Of a DNA stretch of 64,000 nt, positions 11,578-22,132 are shown in pieces; within the stretch, counting starts at the first letter, position 1; every line of letters starts with the position of its first letter. A model generated the notes under the pieces. The model searched no databases and was not told the origin of the DNA. It saw only the letters and a list, made by a program, of their open reading frames with translations. The stretch comes from Dipteronia dyeriana. Lineage: Eukaryota; Streptophyta; Magnoliopsida; Sapindales; Sapindaceae. The translations under genes and the position numbers were made by a program. The stretch is taken from positions 41,851,098-41,915,097 of the forward strand of contig CM065297.1 of the NCBI GenBank assembly GCA_032871835.1, in the 5' to 3' direction.

Positions 11578-12412
11578 GTATGTTGCACTATTAAAAATGT
11601 TGTGAACACGCTCCGTAGGAGAACCATCCCTGAAGCGACTCCAATGGTCGTCACCAATAAAAACCCGACCAGATGACATCGTTCTCAACATATCCTTGGG
11701 TTAGGACTTATAGCGTTGCCCGAGGATACCACTCTTGTGCCCCCAACCTTAGGGGGAAAAGAATCTTTATTCAGATTATCTGAAGTTCCCACTCTTCCCA
11801 AAGGCGTCTCAGCTTGAGCACCCAAGGAACACCTAATATCAGTATCTTTATCGCTCGACTTAATGAATGAAACTAGTCAGAGAATTTTTGGAAGAGGACG
11901 GACGGGAGAATCAACTGCTTTCCTCTTCTTAGCTCGAGTTAGATGAAAGTCGATATCAGCTGCAGGATCTTCTTGATTTTCTTTGATATCTCAGAAGGGC
12001 TCAAAAAGATAAGAATAAATATTAACCTGCTAATCTTGATGTACCCTAATTTCTTCTTCATTCCCAACGACAAACTGCTCAGCATGCATTTCATCGACCG
12101 AGGAAGTAGGCTCACTAGACGTTGCACCACTGGGATGCTTTCCCTGCCTGTCTTCATCCTCAGACACCTTCTATGCACTATAATTTCCAAAAGGGCCTCT
12201 CGGACTACTTGATTCCCATGCGGTCGATTGAATGACTTCTTCAGGAATATACTCTGGAATTTGCACATCTGAAACGTCGAAATCCACATCCGATTCATCA
12301 TCAGGCGAAGTAATCCCTTCCTTATTTTGGCGAGCAACTTCCTTACGACTCACTTAAAAAATCAATTTTACCTGACGAGCCTGGACGTAGCAGACGATGT
12401 CCGAGTCATACA

Positions 12413-12480
12413 CTAAATACAAACGAGTTTAAAAAGACAACAAAATGAGTAAAATGAAAATGAGAAGAGATTCTACTTAC
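12413..12480 (-). other. Candidate intron in the antisense gene
   Basis: On the minus strand it opens GTAAGT after GACGCC and closes TTGTATTTAG, 68 bases and T-rich. Joining gives SDYRRRLYDSDIVCYVQARQ. A stop follows 18 bases later, so a further intron or decay must be assumed. Confidence 0.45.
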
Positions 12481-13622
12481 GGCGTCTACGATAATCCGAA
12501 ATCTGAGAAAAGAAACCAAGAGCTATCATTTTCTTCTCATCAAAAAGATTGGACCTGCTTCTTTTCTCCAGAGTGCGCTTAGCCGCGCGAGTAAGGTTAG
12601 TCAACTCGGCATCAGTGAAAGTAGGCCTCGACTTGTTCCTAAGAGCAGGAGAGCAAAAGAAATGGGGAACCGTTAATACTTTCTGATCTTCCCCAACTGA
12701 GAGCTAGATCTCGAGTCCCGAGTTCCCTCCGGTAAAAAACCAACTATTTTTCCAGTACTTGTTTGAGGTAGGAAAACCCCATACAAAACCTTTCTTCTTG
12801 ATGACCGAAGAAATATCGACTCCTCGGTTCACCTTTGTCCCCTCGTGAATCCAACTATCTGGCTGGCTTGATAAAAGAAAGTAAGTTCCATTCTGACCAG
12901 ATTGCCTTAAAGTATATAAATGCCTAATTTCACGAGGAGAAGACGGTGGCAAATTCATCCGGCTCCATATATGCCACATGCACATCAAGATTCTGTAGTT
13001 ATTCGGGGCTAGCTGAGCTAGAGCAATCCTCGCTTCAGTAAGAAACCAATCAATGAAAGGCTGTAGAAGAAGAGTCACACAACAGTAGAACATAGATCCA
13101 TAAACTGCCATCATGCTCGGGGGAGGATTCCATACGACTTTATTACCAGTAGGAACAATTAAAACCGAATTGTCTAGATCAAATTGAGCATGATACTTTT
13201 GGATTTCTGCTTCCCCGACCACGTTCGGTTCAGCATCGTACGCACTTGGAAAATCAAGAGAAGGGAATTCGAAATACGCTGTGCTCTTCTTCAACATCAT
13301 TCACATCAATTACTAGCCTTCCAATCTGAATACCGCTTGAACCATGTTTGTGAACCGTACGGTTACTCTGATGGTTTCCCATCCTAGATCGTAAAGGAAC
13401 CTTGTGATTAGAAATGAAAGACTTAGAGCTCGAAGAAGATTCAGGGCTAGAACTAAAATGAACATCCAGATAAAGCTCGGAAACATCAACATTTAGAAAA
13501 TAAGGCTCATCAAGAGGAAAATCCCCAAATAATCTACGAACATAAGAAACCAATTGAAAATCTCCAATCTCAAGGGCATCAAAAGCTATGACAAAAAGAC
13601 GCTGTCGTGAAACAGGATCCAT

Positions 13623-14179
13623 CTGAATTGACCTTCAAAGTAGATGCGAAGAAACTAGGAAAAGCCTAGATAAAGAATCAAGATGAACCTGTGAGTAAGG
13701 AAACCTGGGTTTTTTTTTTCGTTCTGCAAAAAATGAACGGGAACAACCCCCTTCAGTTTAAATAAACTACTTAAATGGTCGAAGATACGAAACCCTAGAG
13801 TTTCAAGAAGCGGGAAAAATTAAAATAAAGGAAGGGACATTTGGTGACGTAGGCGGAGTATCCGATAGTCGACAAGTCGCATCTCATAAATGCTATATGA
13901 GAAACCAAATGATTAAAAGACACGTGTCGTGGAAAGAACAGATCAGTCCATCAGGATTTAAAACGTCACAATTATTGAGATTTCACATGAGGAGACAAAC
14001 CACACTTACATGGTTGCAATTAAGACATGTCATTAATGCAGTGAATTGTTTGAAGATTATTATTCCTGCATTAATGAGAAATTAAGAAGGAAAAGACAAA
14101 AGGCTAGTCGGAATTCAAAGCAATTAAAATATTTATGCCAAAATGAATGCTACTCGGTAAGAATATTTTAAGGAGGTAA
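13623..14179 (-). other. Upstream region of the antisense gene and element C 3' untranslated part
   Basis: No coding sequence is supported; the short open stretch at 13897-14085 has no recognisable domain. A TATA-like box (13758-13767) lies upstream of the antisense start codon. A purine run, TTTTAAGGAGGTAA (14167-14179), ends at the 3' LTR and is the likely polypurine tract. Confidence 0.55.
13758..13767 (-). promoter_or_regulatory. TATA-like box of the antisense gene
   Basis: On the minus strand this reads TTTATTTAAA, about 135 bases before the ATG at 13622. Position and sequence suit a plant core promoter independent of the LTR. It is a single weak motif. Confidence 0.4.
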
Positions 14180-15025
14180 TGTTATGTGTATATCTTATTG
14201 AATAAACACATCACCGACAGATAAGACAATCCCTTAAAAAGATTGCTAAATGGGCATCCGAGCTAGCAATAAGAAGACACCATCCAAGACATCACTAAGG
14301 AATAAGAACCCGAGTTAGTCCAAACACGAGTACTCGACACATTATGTTCTACTAGGGACAACACAAGAAACCCGAGTAAAAAAGTTCAGCATATGATTCA
14401 TATACGTGGGTAAGCCCTAGAATCATACTCTCATACGTAAAACCTCCGTGACAGAATTTCTTGAAGGATAAAACACCAAACAAGAAACAAATCCCAAATT
14501 AGGAAACAACTCTACTATTCTAGAAGACTACATGTCGATAAGGATATAAGTTCTAAACGGATTAAGCCATCAAAATCCCGTTAAAATTCAAACTCAATCT
14601 TCACAAGGTCTTTGAAACAGGAAAGAAGATTAAGACGACTTCAATAAGAAACCAATCTTAATCAAAATACAATTCCTTTTCCTTACCTGTACAACAAAGA
14701 TTAGGGTTCTATATACATATAAATAGGCCCATAATCTCATTGTTAAAGAGAGAATGATAAAGAGAGAAAGACTCAAAAAGTAATCAACGCAAGAGAGAGG
14801 CAAGAGAGATCGGGTGGTGTAATTTTTTGTTTAAATAGTGGATTTGGCTTGGTTGTGCATTCAACCACCCATGGATGTTACTCCGATCATCGGAGTTTTA
14901 CCACATAAACTCGTGTCATAATAACTTTGATCGAATTCTCTTTCTCTTTCTCTTTCTCTTTTGACAGGTCAAAACCAAACCCAATGTTGTTGAGTTTCTT
15001 AGCCATCGAGAAATTGATGTCAACA
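14180..15025 (+). mobile_element. Element C 3' LTR
   Basis: TGTTATGTGTATATC to GATGTCAACA, 846 bases, paired with 7118-7957. The TATA box is at 14718-14726. The target duplication AGATC follows at 15026. Confidence 0.93.
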
Positions 15026-15030
15026 AGATC

Positions 15031-15095
15031 AATTACGATCTATATATAAATTTTAAAACTCATTTCCCCTGTGTGACCGGTGAACGGGATTCTAA
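15031..15095 (+). mobile_element. B1 3' LTR, right end
   Basis: After the AGATC duplication the sequence matches the last part of the B3 LTR (GTGACCGGTGAACG then GATTCTAA against GGTTCCAACA). The terminal CA is missing. Family A pol begins at 15096. Confidence 0.8.
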
Positions 15096-15981
15096 TAGTG
15101 GGATGGTTATTAGACAACCCGAGAGGTACATCAATCTAGGAGAATCTTTAGAGAATCACCCGGATGACGATGATACCTATACGTACAAGGAAGCAATGGA
15201 AGATGTTGATTGTCACCATTGGCAAAAGGCAATGCAATCAGAAATTGAATCTTTGTTCAAAAACAAAGTCTGGTCTCTTGTAGACTTTCCTAAAGGGATA
15301 AAATCCATTGGGTACAAGTGGGTATACAAAAGGAAAAGAGGAATGGATGGAAAGGTGAAAACCTTTAAAGCTAGATTGGTAGCTAAAGGTTACACACAGA
15401 CAGAAGGTATCGATTATGAGGAAACCTTATCTCGTGTGACCATGCTCTTATCCATTACGGCATCTTTAGACCTAGAGATTTGGAAAATGGACGTCAAGAC
15501 AACTTTCCTTAGTGGAAGTCTTGACGAAAGCATCTATATGATGCAACCAGAAGGATTCATTGAAAAAGGCCAAGAGAAAAGGGTATGCAAGTTGCAAAGA
15601 TCCATATATGGATTGGCGTCCATATCTTGGAACATAAGGTTCGATCAAACCGTGAAAAGTTTTCGATTTATTCAAAACCTTGATGAACCCTGTGTATACA
15701 AAAGGATTAAAGTTGACAAGTTGGTTTTCCTAGTTCTTTTCGTTGATGATATACTACTCATCGACAACGATGTAGGTGTATTGACATCAGTAAAAGAATG
15801 GTTGCCAAAACAATTTGATATGAAGAACTTAGGAGAAGCAAGTTATATTCTTGGTATTCAAGTCATACGGGATAGAAAGAATAGAACGATTGCATTATCC
15901 CAAGATTCATACATGGATAAAATCTTATCAAGATTTTCCATGCAAGATTCCAAGAAAGGTATGTTACCTTTCAGACATTGA
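15096..15981 (+). pseudogene. A+ reverse transcriptase, nearly open
   Basis: This is the best-preserved coding stretch in the window: one open frame of about 295 codons. It runs through CHHWQKAMQSEIESLFKNK, KWVYKRKRGMDGKVKTFKAR, MDVKTTFL, KLQRSIYGL and the active site FVDDILL (Tyr to Phe; both Asp kept) to YILGIQVIRDRKNR and ILSRFSMQDSKKGM. About six residues are missing before ITASLDLEIW compared with A- (SVAMLKTIRILLSI), and KQAS is changed to ASIS. A stop at 15979 precedes the RNase H part. The start of the element's polyprotein is missing, so this is a remnant. Confidence 0.87.
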
Positions 15982-16617
15982 ATCAAACTTTCTAGGGAAC
16001 AAGTTCCAAAGATTGAGCATGAAGAGCAATTTGTGAGTAGGGTTTCATAAGCCTCGAGAGTTAGGAGTCTCTTATTTGTTTTGTTGTTGGCATAATTAGC
16101 ACGTTTTAATAGAAACCTGGTCCTGATCACTGGACGACGGTCAAGCATATTTTCAAGTATCTCAGGAGAAGTAGAGATTATATGCTTGTATGCTCCAGAG
16201 GGGATTTAATTCCCATTGGGTATACAGATTCTGATTTCCAATCGTATTCTGACTCTAGAAGATCAACATCAGGATCCGTGTCTACACTTGGAGGAGGGGC
16301 AGTCATATAAAGGAGTATTAAGCAATCTTGTATTAATGACTCCACCATGGAAGCTGAGTATGTTGCCTCATGCAAGGATGCTAAAGAGGCTATTTGGCTT
16401 CAGCAATTCTTGATTGACTTGGAAGTGGTTCCCGATGCGAATAAGCAGATCACTATCTATTGTGACAATAGTGGAGCAGTGGCTAATTTGAGAGAACCAA
16501 GGAGTCGTAAGAGAGGGAAAAATAATGAAAGAAAGTATCAAGATCGCATCAGCAAAAAAACTAACGGATCCCTTCACAAAGACACTTCCACAAAAGAGTT
16601 TTGATGGGCACCTAGAG
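15982..16617 (+). pseudogene. A+ RNase H, broken
   Basis: The first 160 bases are scrambled against A-. Then IGYTDSDFQS (about 16218), SIKQSCINDSTMEAEYVASC (about 16317) and ITIYCDNSGAVANLREPRS (about 16450) are clear. A deletion removes the stretch after RGK, and only remnants of the tail (a readable KDTSTKEF) remain. Stops and frame changes throughout. It is cut at 16617 by A- with TAGAG as target site. Confidence 0.87.
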
Positions 16618-17211
16618 TGTAGAGAAAAAACCACGCGCAACGGAAGCGTGAGAAAATTTAGAAAATTAGGGTTAGAGTAGAGTTAAAAACATTTCACTTT
16701 TAAACAACAAGAACCTTAACCCTAGATTAATTGATGTATATAAAAGTGTCATACCTTTTTCTTGTAATGATTGAACAAGCACCGAATTGATTTTGCAAGA
16801 TCTTCCAATCCAATCACAAACGTGAATCACCTAGGAGTGTGGGCTCCCTTAAATTAAATTGTATACCTAAGGATGGAGACAAACAAAATCTTTTCTTTGT
16901 TAGTTACAAATATCCTTTATGAGAAAAATCAAGAACGTCTGGCCACTTGTGAATTATCAATCAATTTGATTGAAACTCGCGTGAACCTTGATTCGATGTT
17001 GTACTTAAAACCCTTTTGATGTAACGAATACTAGTGTACTATTAAAAACTAAAATGTTATCTTTTTCTCTTTTTTCCTTGGTCGAATTCCACACCCTATA
17101 ACTTAGAGTTGATTGAAATTTGCCTAGAGTAAATTACTAAATTTTTCTCTCTCAAAATTCTCTCTTGCCAAGAAAAATTCTCTCTTAGAAAAACCTAAGG
17201 TTGACCGAAAT

Positions 17212-19678
17212 TGTTAGGATTATGCTCGATAGCAAGAGTGTAATATTATAATTAACAATCTTTTCATATGAATAAAGTGATTTATAGTTTAACAAATCTT
17301 ATAGTATTTATAGTTTAATTATTATAATTGTCAACAGTAAATAATCATAAGGTCAAAAGACTATGAGAAAAGAAGAATTGTTCATACATCTATATATGTA
17401 TGAGGTAGACACAATTCTTTAGTTAGTCTTGAATAATATTCACAACTTAAGATAAAAGGTTGGGCGCCTTTATCTTGTCAAAGTTGTAGATTATTTTGCT
17501 AGCATTTGAGTGGGATCAAATGTGTTATGATGAGTCTAAAATAATCAAAGTGTGTTGTCTTTGGGCAAAAGAATCTAGTGCACTGGGTGCATTGAATATG
17601 ATCAAATGAAATACTTTATCTAGAACCGTCAATGGATAAAAGTCTTCATTTGAAGACAATCGGAGATTCTATCTCAATCCTGAGATAAATGATGGACTTA
17701 TGGTTGCAAATGTTATCATTTGAGCTATCAATGAGTACGATTATATAGCATAGACTATCCTCGATAGTTTGGTGGTATTCATTTGTTAATCGATAGAGGA
17801 CTTCATTTATAGATATGGACATCGTGGCTCCATTTATTGAATGAGAGTAGAATACCATTATATGGATGTTTAGAGGTATTGGATATTAAATCTTAACGTT
17901 AAGTTTTCAATAGTGTCTATTGAAACATGGCTTCTGGACAAGTCAAAATATCCAAGTTCAAAATGTGGTCATATGAGTAAATGTGGTAACTCGAAGAGCT
18001 ATAGGCGGTCTATGAGCTCTTGGCGATTACTGGTATTCTTCACGAGGATACACTTTCTCCGATAATGTTGCCTAGGTTATGAGTGAGTAACATCAACTTA
18101 TTCTATCTTTATTTAAGAGTTCAATTTTAGTTCTTTAGTGGAATGAAATAAAATTAAATAGACCAGACCTAAGTGAATCATTTGTTGATTGTGATTGGGC
18201 TGTGTCTATTGGAGCTTAAATTTAGATAACCCGCCAAGATCCCCAATCCACACGAACTTGCATGGATCACTTGATATTTTCTACCGGACCAATTTAGGGT
18301 CCATCTAGAATTGTATTAAGGCATGAGAACTTGTTTCTTTTTGTAAGAATAGGTCTAGTTCACATGTGGACTTTTTATTAAGGTCCATTGGATTTAATAA
18401 AATAAGAAAAATAATATATAGCCCATATATATGGTATGGGCGGCAAGGCTATAAAGAATAGCTTAAATGTATTATTTTTATTTATTATTTAATTAAATGG
18501 GAATTAATTAATTTGTTGATTAATTAATTATTTAATTAAAAGTCAAAATCTTTTTCCAAGTAGGAGATGGTCTCCTAAAACTATACTATTGTTGGTAGTA
18601 TAGTTAATGTTAAAGACTATATTTGATAAGTAGATAAATAAATGTAATTATTTATCTAATCAAATTAGGAAGTCTTTTTTATGATTGCAAATACACTATT
18701 GAGTTGGATTAGGAGTCTTGGTGTAGGAAAGAATTCATTTTAGAAAAGGATTCTTGGTCACCAAGTAAAACTACTTAATGGTAGAATTCTTCTTTGAAAC
18801 GAATTCTTAACCACCAAGTAAATCTACCTAAGAATAGGATTCTTGTCTATCAAGTAAATCCTTCTTAGGAAAGAATAAACTCTCCTAATCTATATCAAAG
18901 AGAAATTCTGCCAGCCCATGTGTTTATAGGAGAGGTTAGATTTCCTTTTAGATAAGGATTCTTAACTACCAAATAAATCCACCTAAGGAAAGGATTCTTG
19001 CCAACCAAGTAAATTCTTCTTAGGAGAGGATTTATGATCCTATATATATGTGTATAAGAAATTCAGCCAGCCCTAAGGCAATTGAGAGGAGAATTTCGGC
19101 CAACACTATTTTCTAAGAGAAGAATTTGGCCATCATAGGAATTTTGAGATAGAAAAATCTGATTTTACTCTAGACTAAATTCGATCATCTCTAAACAATA
19201 GTGTGTGAATTCGACCAAGAATAGAAAAAGGGGAACGTTTTGTTTTCAATAGTACACTAGTATCCTTTACATCAAAAAGGGTTTGGTGTACAACATTGAA
19301 TCAAGGTTCACACGAGTTTCAATCAAGTTGATTGATAATTCATAAGTGACTGGACGTTCTTGGATTTTTCTCTTGAAGGATATTTGTAACTAACAAAGAA
19401 AAGATTTTGTTTTGTATCTATCCTTATGTATACAATTTAAAGAAAATGAGCCCACACTCCTAGGTGATTCAAGTTCGTGATTGGATTGGAAGATCTTGCA
19501 GAATCAATTCGAAGCTTGTTCAATCGTCACGAGAAAAAGGTACGATACTTTTATATACGTCAATTAATCTAAGGTTATGGTTCTTGTTGCATAAAAGGGA
19601 ATTTTTTTTTTTATACGCAAAACCTAATTTTCATTTTATCACGTTTTTGTTGCGTTTTGAACCGTTTTTTTCAATACA
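17212..19678 (+). mobile_element. Family A solo LTR nested in the A- 3' LTR
   Basis: TGTTAGGATTATGCTC to TTTTCAATACA, 2467 bases, opposite in orientation to its host LTR. It is flanked by perfect 5-bp duplications GAAAT (17207-17211 and 19679-19683). There is no internal region, so two LTRs of one insertion recombined and left a solo LTR. It carries several degenerate copies of a motif around AAAGGATTCTTG...ACCAAGTAAATC (18740-19030). Confidence 0.94.
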
Positions 19679-19844
19679 GAAATTTAATCTAAGAAATCAT
19701 AGGGCTGGCTGAAATTCACAAGTGTATATATATAGGATCACAAATCCTTTCCAAAGAAGGATTTATTTGGTTAGCAAGAATCCTTTCATTAGGTGGATTT
19801 ATTTGGTAGTTAAGAATCCTTCTCTTAAAGGTATTCTATCATCT

Positions 19845-19868
19845 TATATATATATATATATATATATA
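19845..19868. repeat. TA microsatellite in the A- 3' LTR
   Basis: A run of TA dinucleotides between the two copies of the 170-base duplication. The equivalent in the 5' LTR (27003-27041) is longer. Confidence 0.9.
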
Positions 19869-21530
19869 GATGAGCTGGCCGAAATTCACAAGAATATGTA
19901 TTAGGATCACAAATCCTTTCCTAAGAAGGATTTACTTGGTTGTTAAGAATCCTTTCCTTAGGTAGATTTACTTGGTGGTTAAGAATCCTTTTTCTAAATG
20001 AATTCTATCCTACACCAAGACTCCTAATCCAACTCAATAGTGTATTTGTAACCATATTAAAGACTTCCTAATTTGATTAGAGAAATAATTCCTTTTATCT
20101 ATCTACTTATCAAATATAGTTTTTAATATTAATTATACTACCAACAATAGTATAATTTTAGGAGACTATCTCCTACTAGGAAAAAGATTTTGATTTTAAA
20201 TTAAATAATTAATTAATCAACAAATTAATTAATTTCCATTTAATTAAATAATAAAATAAAAAATAATATAATTAAGCTAATCTAAAAAGCCTTGCCGCCT
20301 ATACCATATATATGGGCCATATATTATTTTTCTTATTTTATTAAATCCATTGGTCCTTAATTAAAAAGTCCACATGTGAACTAGACCTATTCTTACAAAA
20401 AGAAACAAGTTCACATGCCTTAATACAATTCTAGATGGACCCCTAAATTGGTCCGGTAGAATATATCAAGTGATCCATGCAAGTACGTGTGGATTGGGGA
20501 TCTTGGCTGGCTATCCAAATTTAAGCTCCAATAGACACAATCCAATCACAATCAACAAATGATTCTTTTAGGTCCGATCTATTTAATTTTAGTTCATTCC
20601 ACTAAAGAACTAAAATTGAACTTTTAAATAAAGATAGAATGAGTTGATGTTACTCATTCATACCCTAGACAACCTTATTGGAGAAAGTGTATCCTCGTGA
20701 AGAATACCTGTAATCGCCAAGAGCTCATACACGGCCTATAGCTCTCCAACTTGCCATATTTACTCATACGACCACATTTTGAACTTGGATATTTTGAATT
20801 GTCCAGAAGCCATGTTTCAATAGACGCTATTGAAAACATAACGTTAAGATTTAATATCCAATACCTCAAAACATCCATATGATGATATTCTACTCTTATT
20901 TAATAAATGGAGCCACGATGTCCATATCTATAAATGAAGTCCTCTATCGATTAACAAATGAATACCACCAAACTATCGAGGATAGACTATGCTATATAAT
21001 CGTACTCATTGATAGCTCAAATGATAACACTTGCAACCATAAGTCCATCATTTATCTCAGGAATGAGATAGACTCTCTGATTGTCTTCAAATGAAAAAAA
21101 TTTATCCATTGACGGTTCTAGATAAAGTATTTCGTTGTGATCCAATTCAATGCACCTAGTGCACTAGATTCTTTTGCCCAAAGACACCACACCTTGATGT
21201 TTTCAGACTCGTCATAACACATTTGATCCCACTCAAATGCAATCAAAAGAATCTATAACTTTAACAAGATAAAGGTGCCCGACCTTTATCATAAGTTGTG
21301 AATATTATTCAAGACTAACTAAAGAATTGTGTCTACCTCATACATATCTAGATGTATGAAAAATTCTTCTTTTCTCATAGTCTTTTGACCATATGATTAT
21401 TTAATTTTGACAATTATAATAATTAAACTATAAATGCTATAAGATTTGTTAAAATAGAAATCACTTTATTAATATGAATAAGATTGTCAAATTCATTATT
21501 ATACTCTTGCTATCAAGCATAATCCTAACA

Positions 21531-21546
21531 ATCTCCCACTTTCTCC
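21531..21546 (-). other. A- polypurine tract
   Basis: On the minus strand this reads GGAGAAAGTGGGAGAT directly before the LTR start TGTTAGGATT. Confidence 0.85.
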
Positions 21547-22129
21547 ATAGCAAATATGTCATATCTCTCATCCCCATATTCTCTAGATGCCCACCAAAAC
21601 TCTTTTGTGGAAGAGCCTTTGTAAATTGATCCACTAGGTTTTCTGCTGGAGCGATCTTAGTAATCGTCACGTCACTCCTATGCATAATTTTCCTCATAAG
21701 GTGATACTTTATTTTAATGTGTTTCCCTGTCTTATGACTTCTTGGTTCTCTCAAATTAGCCAATGCTCCACTATTGTCTTAATAGATAGTGATCTGTATA
21801 TTCGTATCACAAACCACTTCCAAGTCAATCAAGAATTGTCGGAGCCAGACAACCTCTTTAGCAGCCTCGCATGTGGCAACATACTCGGCTTCTATGGTGG
21901 AATCAACAATACAAGATTGCTTGATACTCCTCCATATGACTGCCCCTCCTCCAATGGTAAACACAGATCCTGATGTTGATCTCGTAGAGTCAGAATCTGA
22001 CTGAAAATCAGAATCTGTATACCCAATGAGAATTAAATCCCCTCTAGAGTATACAAGCATATAATCTCTCGTTCTCCTAACATACTTGAAAATATACTTG
22101 ACTGCCGTCGACTGATCAGGACCAGGCAT
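21547..22129 (-). pseudogene. A- RNase H, broken
   Basis: Two open pieces in series. The first (22129-21779) has KYIFKYVRRTRDYMLVYSRG, IGYTDSDFQSDSDS and SIKQSCIVDSTIEAEY. The second (21763-21461) starts after a stop that replaces the Cys of YCDNSG and carries ANLREPRSHKTGKH, then IAPAENLVDQFTKALPQKSF. Only that stop separates them, so this domain was lost recently relative to others. The last codons run into the purine tract and LTR. Confidence 0.88.
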
Positions 22130-22132
22130 CGA

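Larger units (their letters stand above)
11363..13622 (-). pseudogene. Antisense extra gene of element C (plant gypsy-type transposon protein, PF04195-like)
   Basis: Reading leftward, it starts at the ATG at 13622 (MDPVSRQRLFVIAFDALE). The frame shifts between 13254 and 13300. The best block (12704-13300) has SMFYCCVTLLLQPFIDWFL, then LAQLAPNNYRILMCMWHIW and ISSVIKKKGFVWGF, the pattern I know from the plant family labelled putative gypsy-type transposon. Next come LTRAAKRTLEKRSRSNLF and an acidic Ser-rich part (DDESDVDFDVSD, about 12310). The tail is a heptad-like HLEAQLKESEDNRAW near 11440. Two intron-like gaps, 12480-12413 and 11577-11509, have GTAAGT donors and AG acceptors. Its function is unknown. 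Such antisense ORFs are known in Tat elements. Confidence 0.72.
7118..15025 (+). mobile_element. Complete gypsy (Tat/Retand-type) element C, internally deleted
   Basis: Two LTRs (7118-7957 and 14180-15025) begin TGTTATGTG and end TTAACA or TCAACA, flanked by the 5-bp duplication AGATC (7113-7117 and 15026-15030). It lies inside the B1 3' LTR. The order is LTR, primer-like site, gag, protease, RT, an antisense gene, purine tract, LTR. RNase H and integrase are absent. RT carries FMDAYSRYN and YIDDMLTKS, motifs typical of the Tat branch, whose members often have an extra ORF between pol and the 3' LTR. By eye the two LTRs differ at 13 of the first 100 positions, so the insertion is old. Confidence 0.93.
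1..15095 (+). mobile_element. Ty1/copia retrotransposon B1, 5' end outside the window, interrupted
   Basis: The gag, protease, integrase, RT, RNase H order is that of Ty1/copia. The 5' LTR lies off the left edge: bases 1-230 match the internal leader of B3 (62554-62780). A purine-rich tract and a 3' LTR starting TGTTGGGATTTATGCCC follow RNase H. Two insertions split it: a truncated family A LTR (3193-4670) and the whole gypsy element C (7118-15025). The right end (15095) has lost the last CA of the LTR and is joined directly to a family A pol fragment, so no target duplication can be checked. All reading frames are broken and the element cannot be active on its own. Confidence 0.88.
16618..21530 (-). 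mobile_element. A- 3' LTR with nested solo LTR
   Basis: In plus coordinates it runs TGTAGAGAAAAAACC to AATCCTAACA, the reverse complement of an LTR starting TGTTAGGATT. Without the insertion (17212-19678) and one GAAAT it is about 2441 bases. It contains a 170-base-period duplication of a segment beginning GCTGGC (19704 and 19874), separated by a TA repeat, shared with the 5' LTR. Confidence 0.9.
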
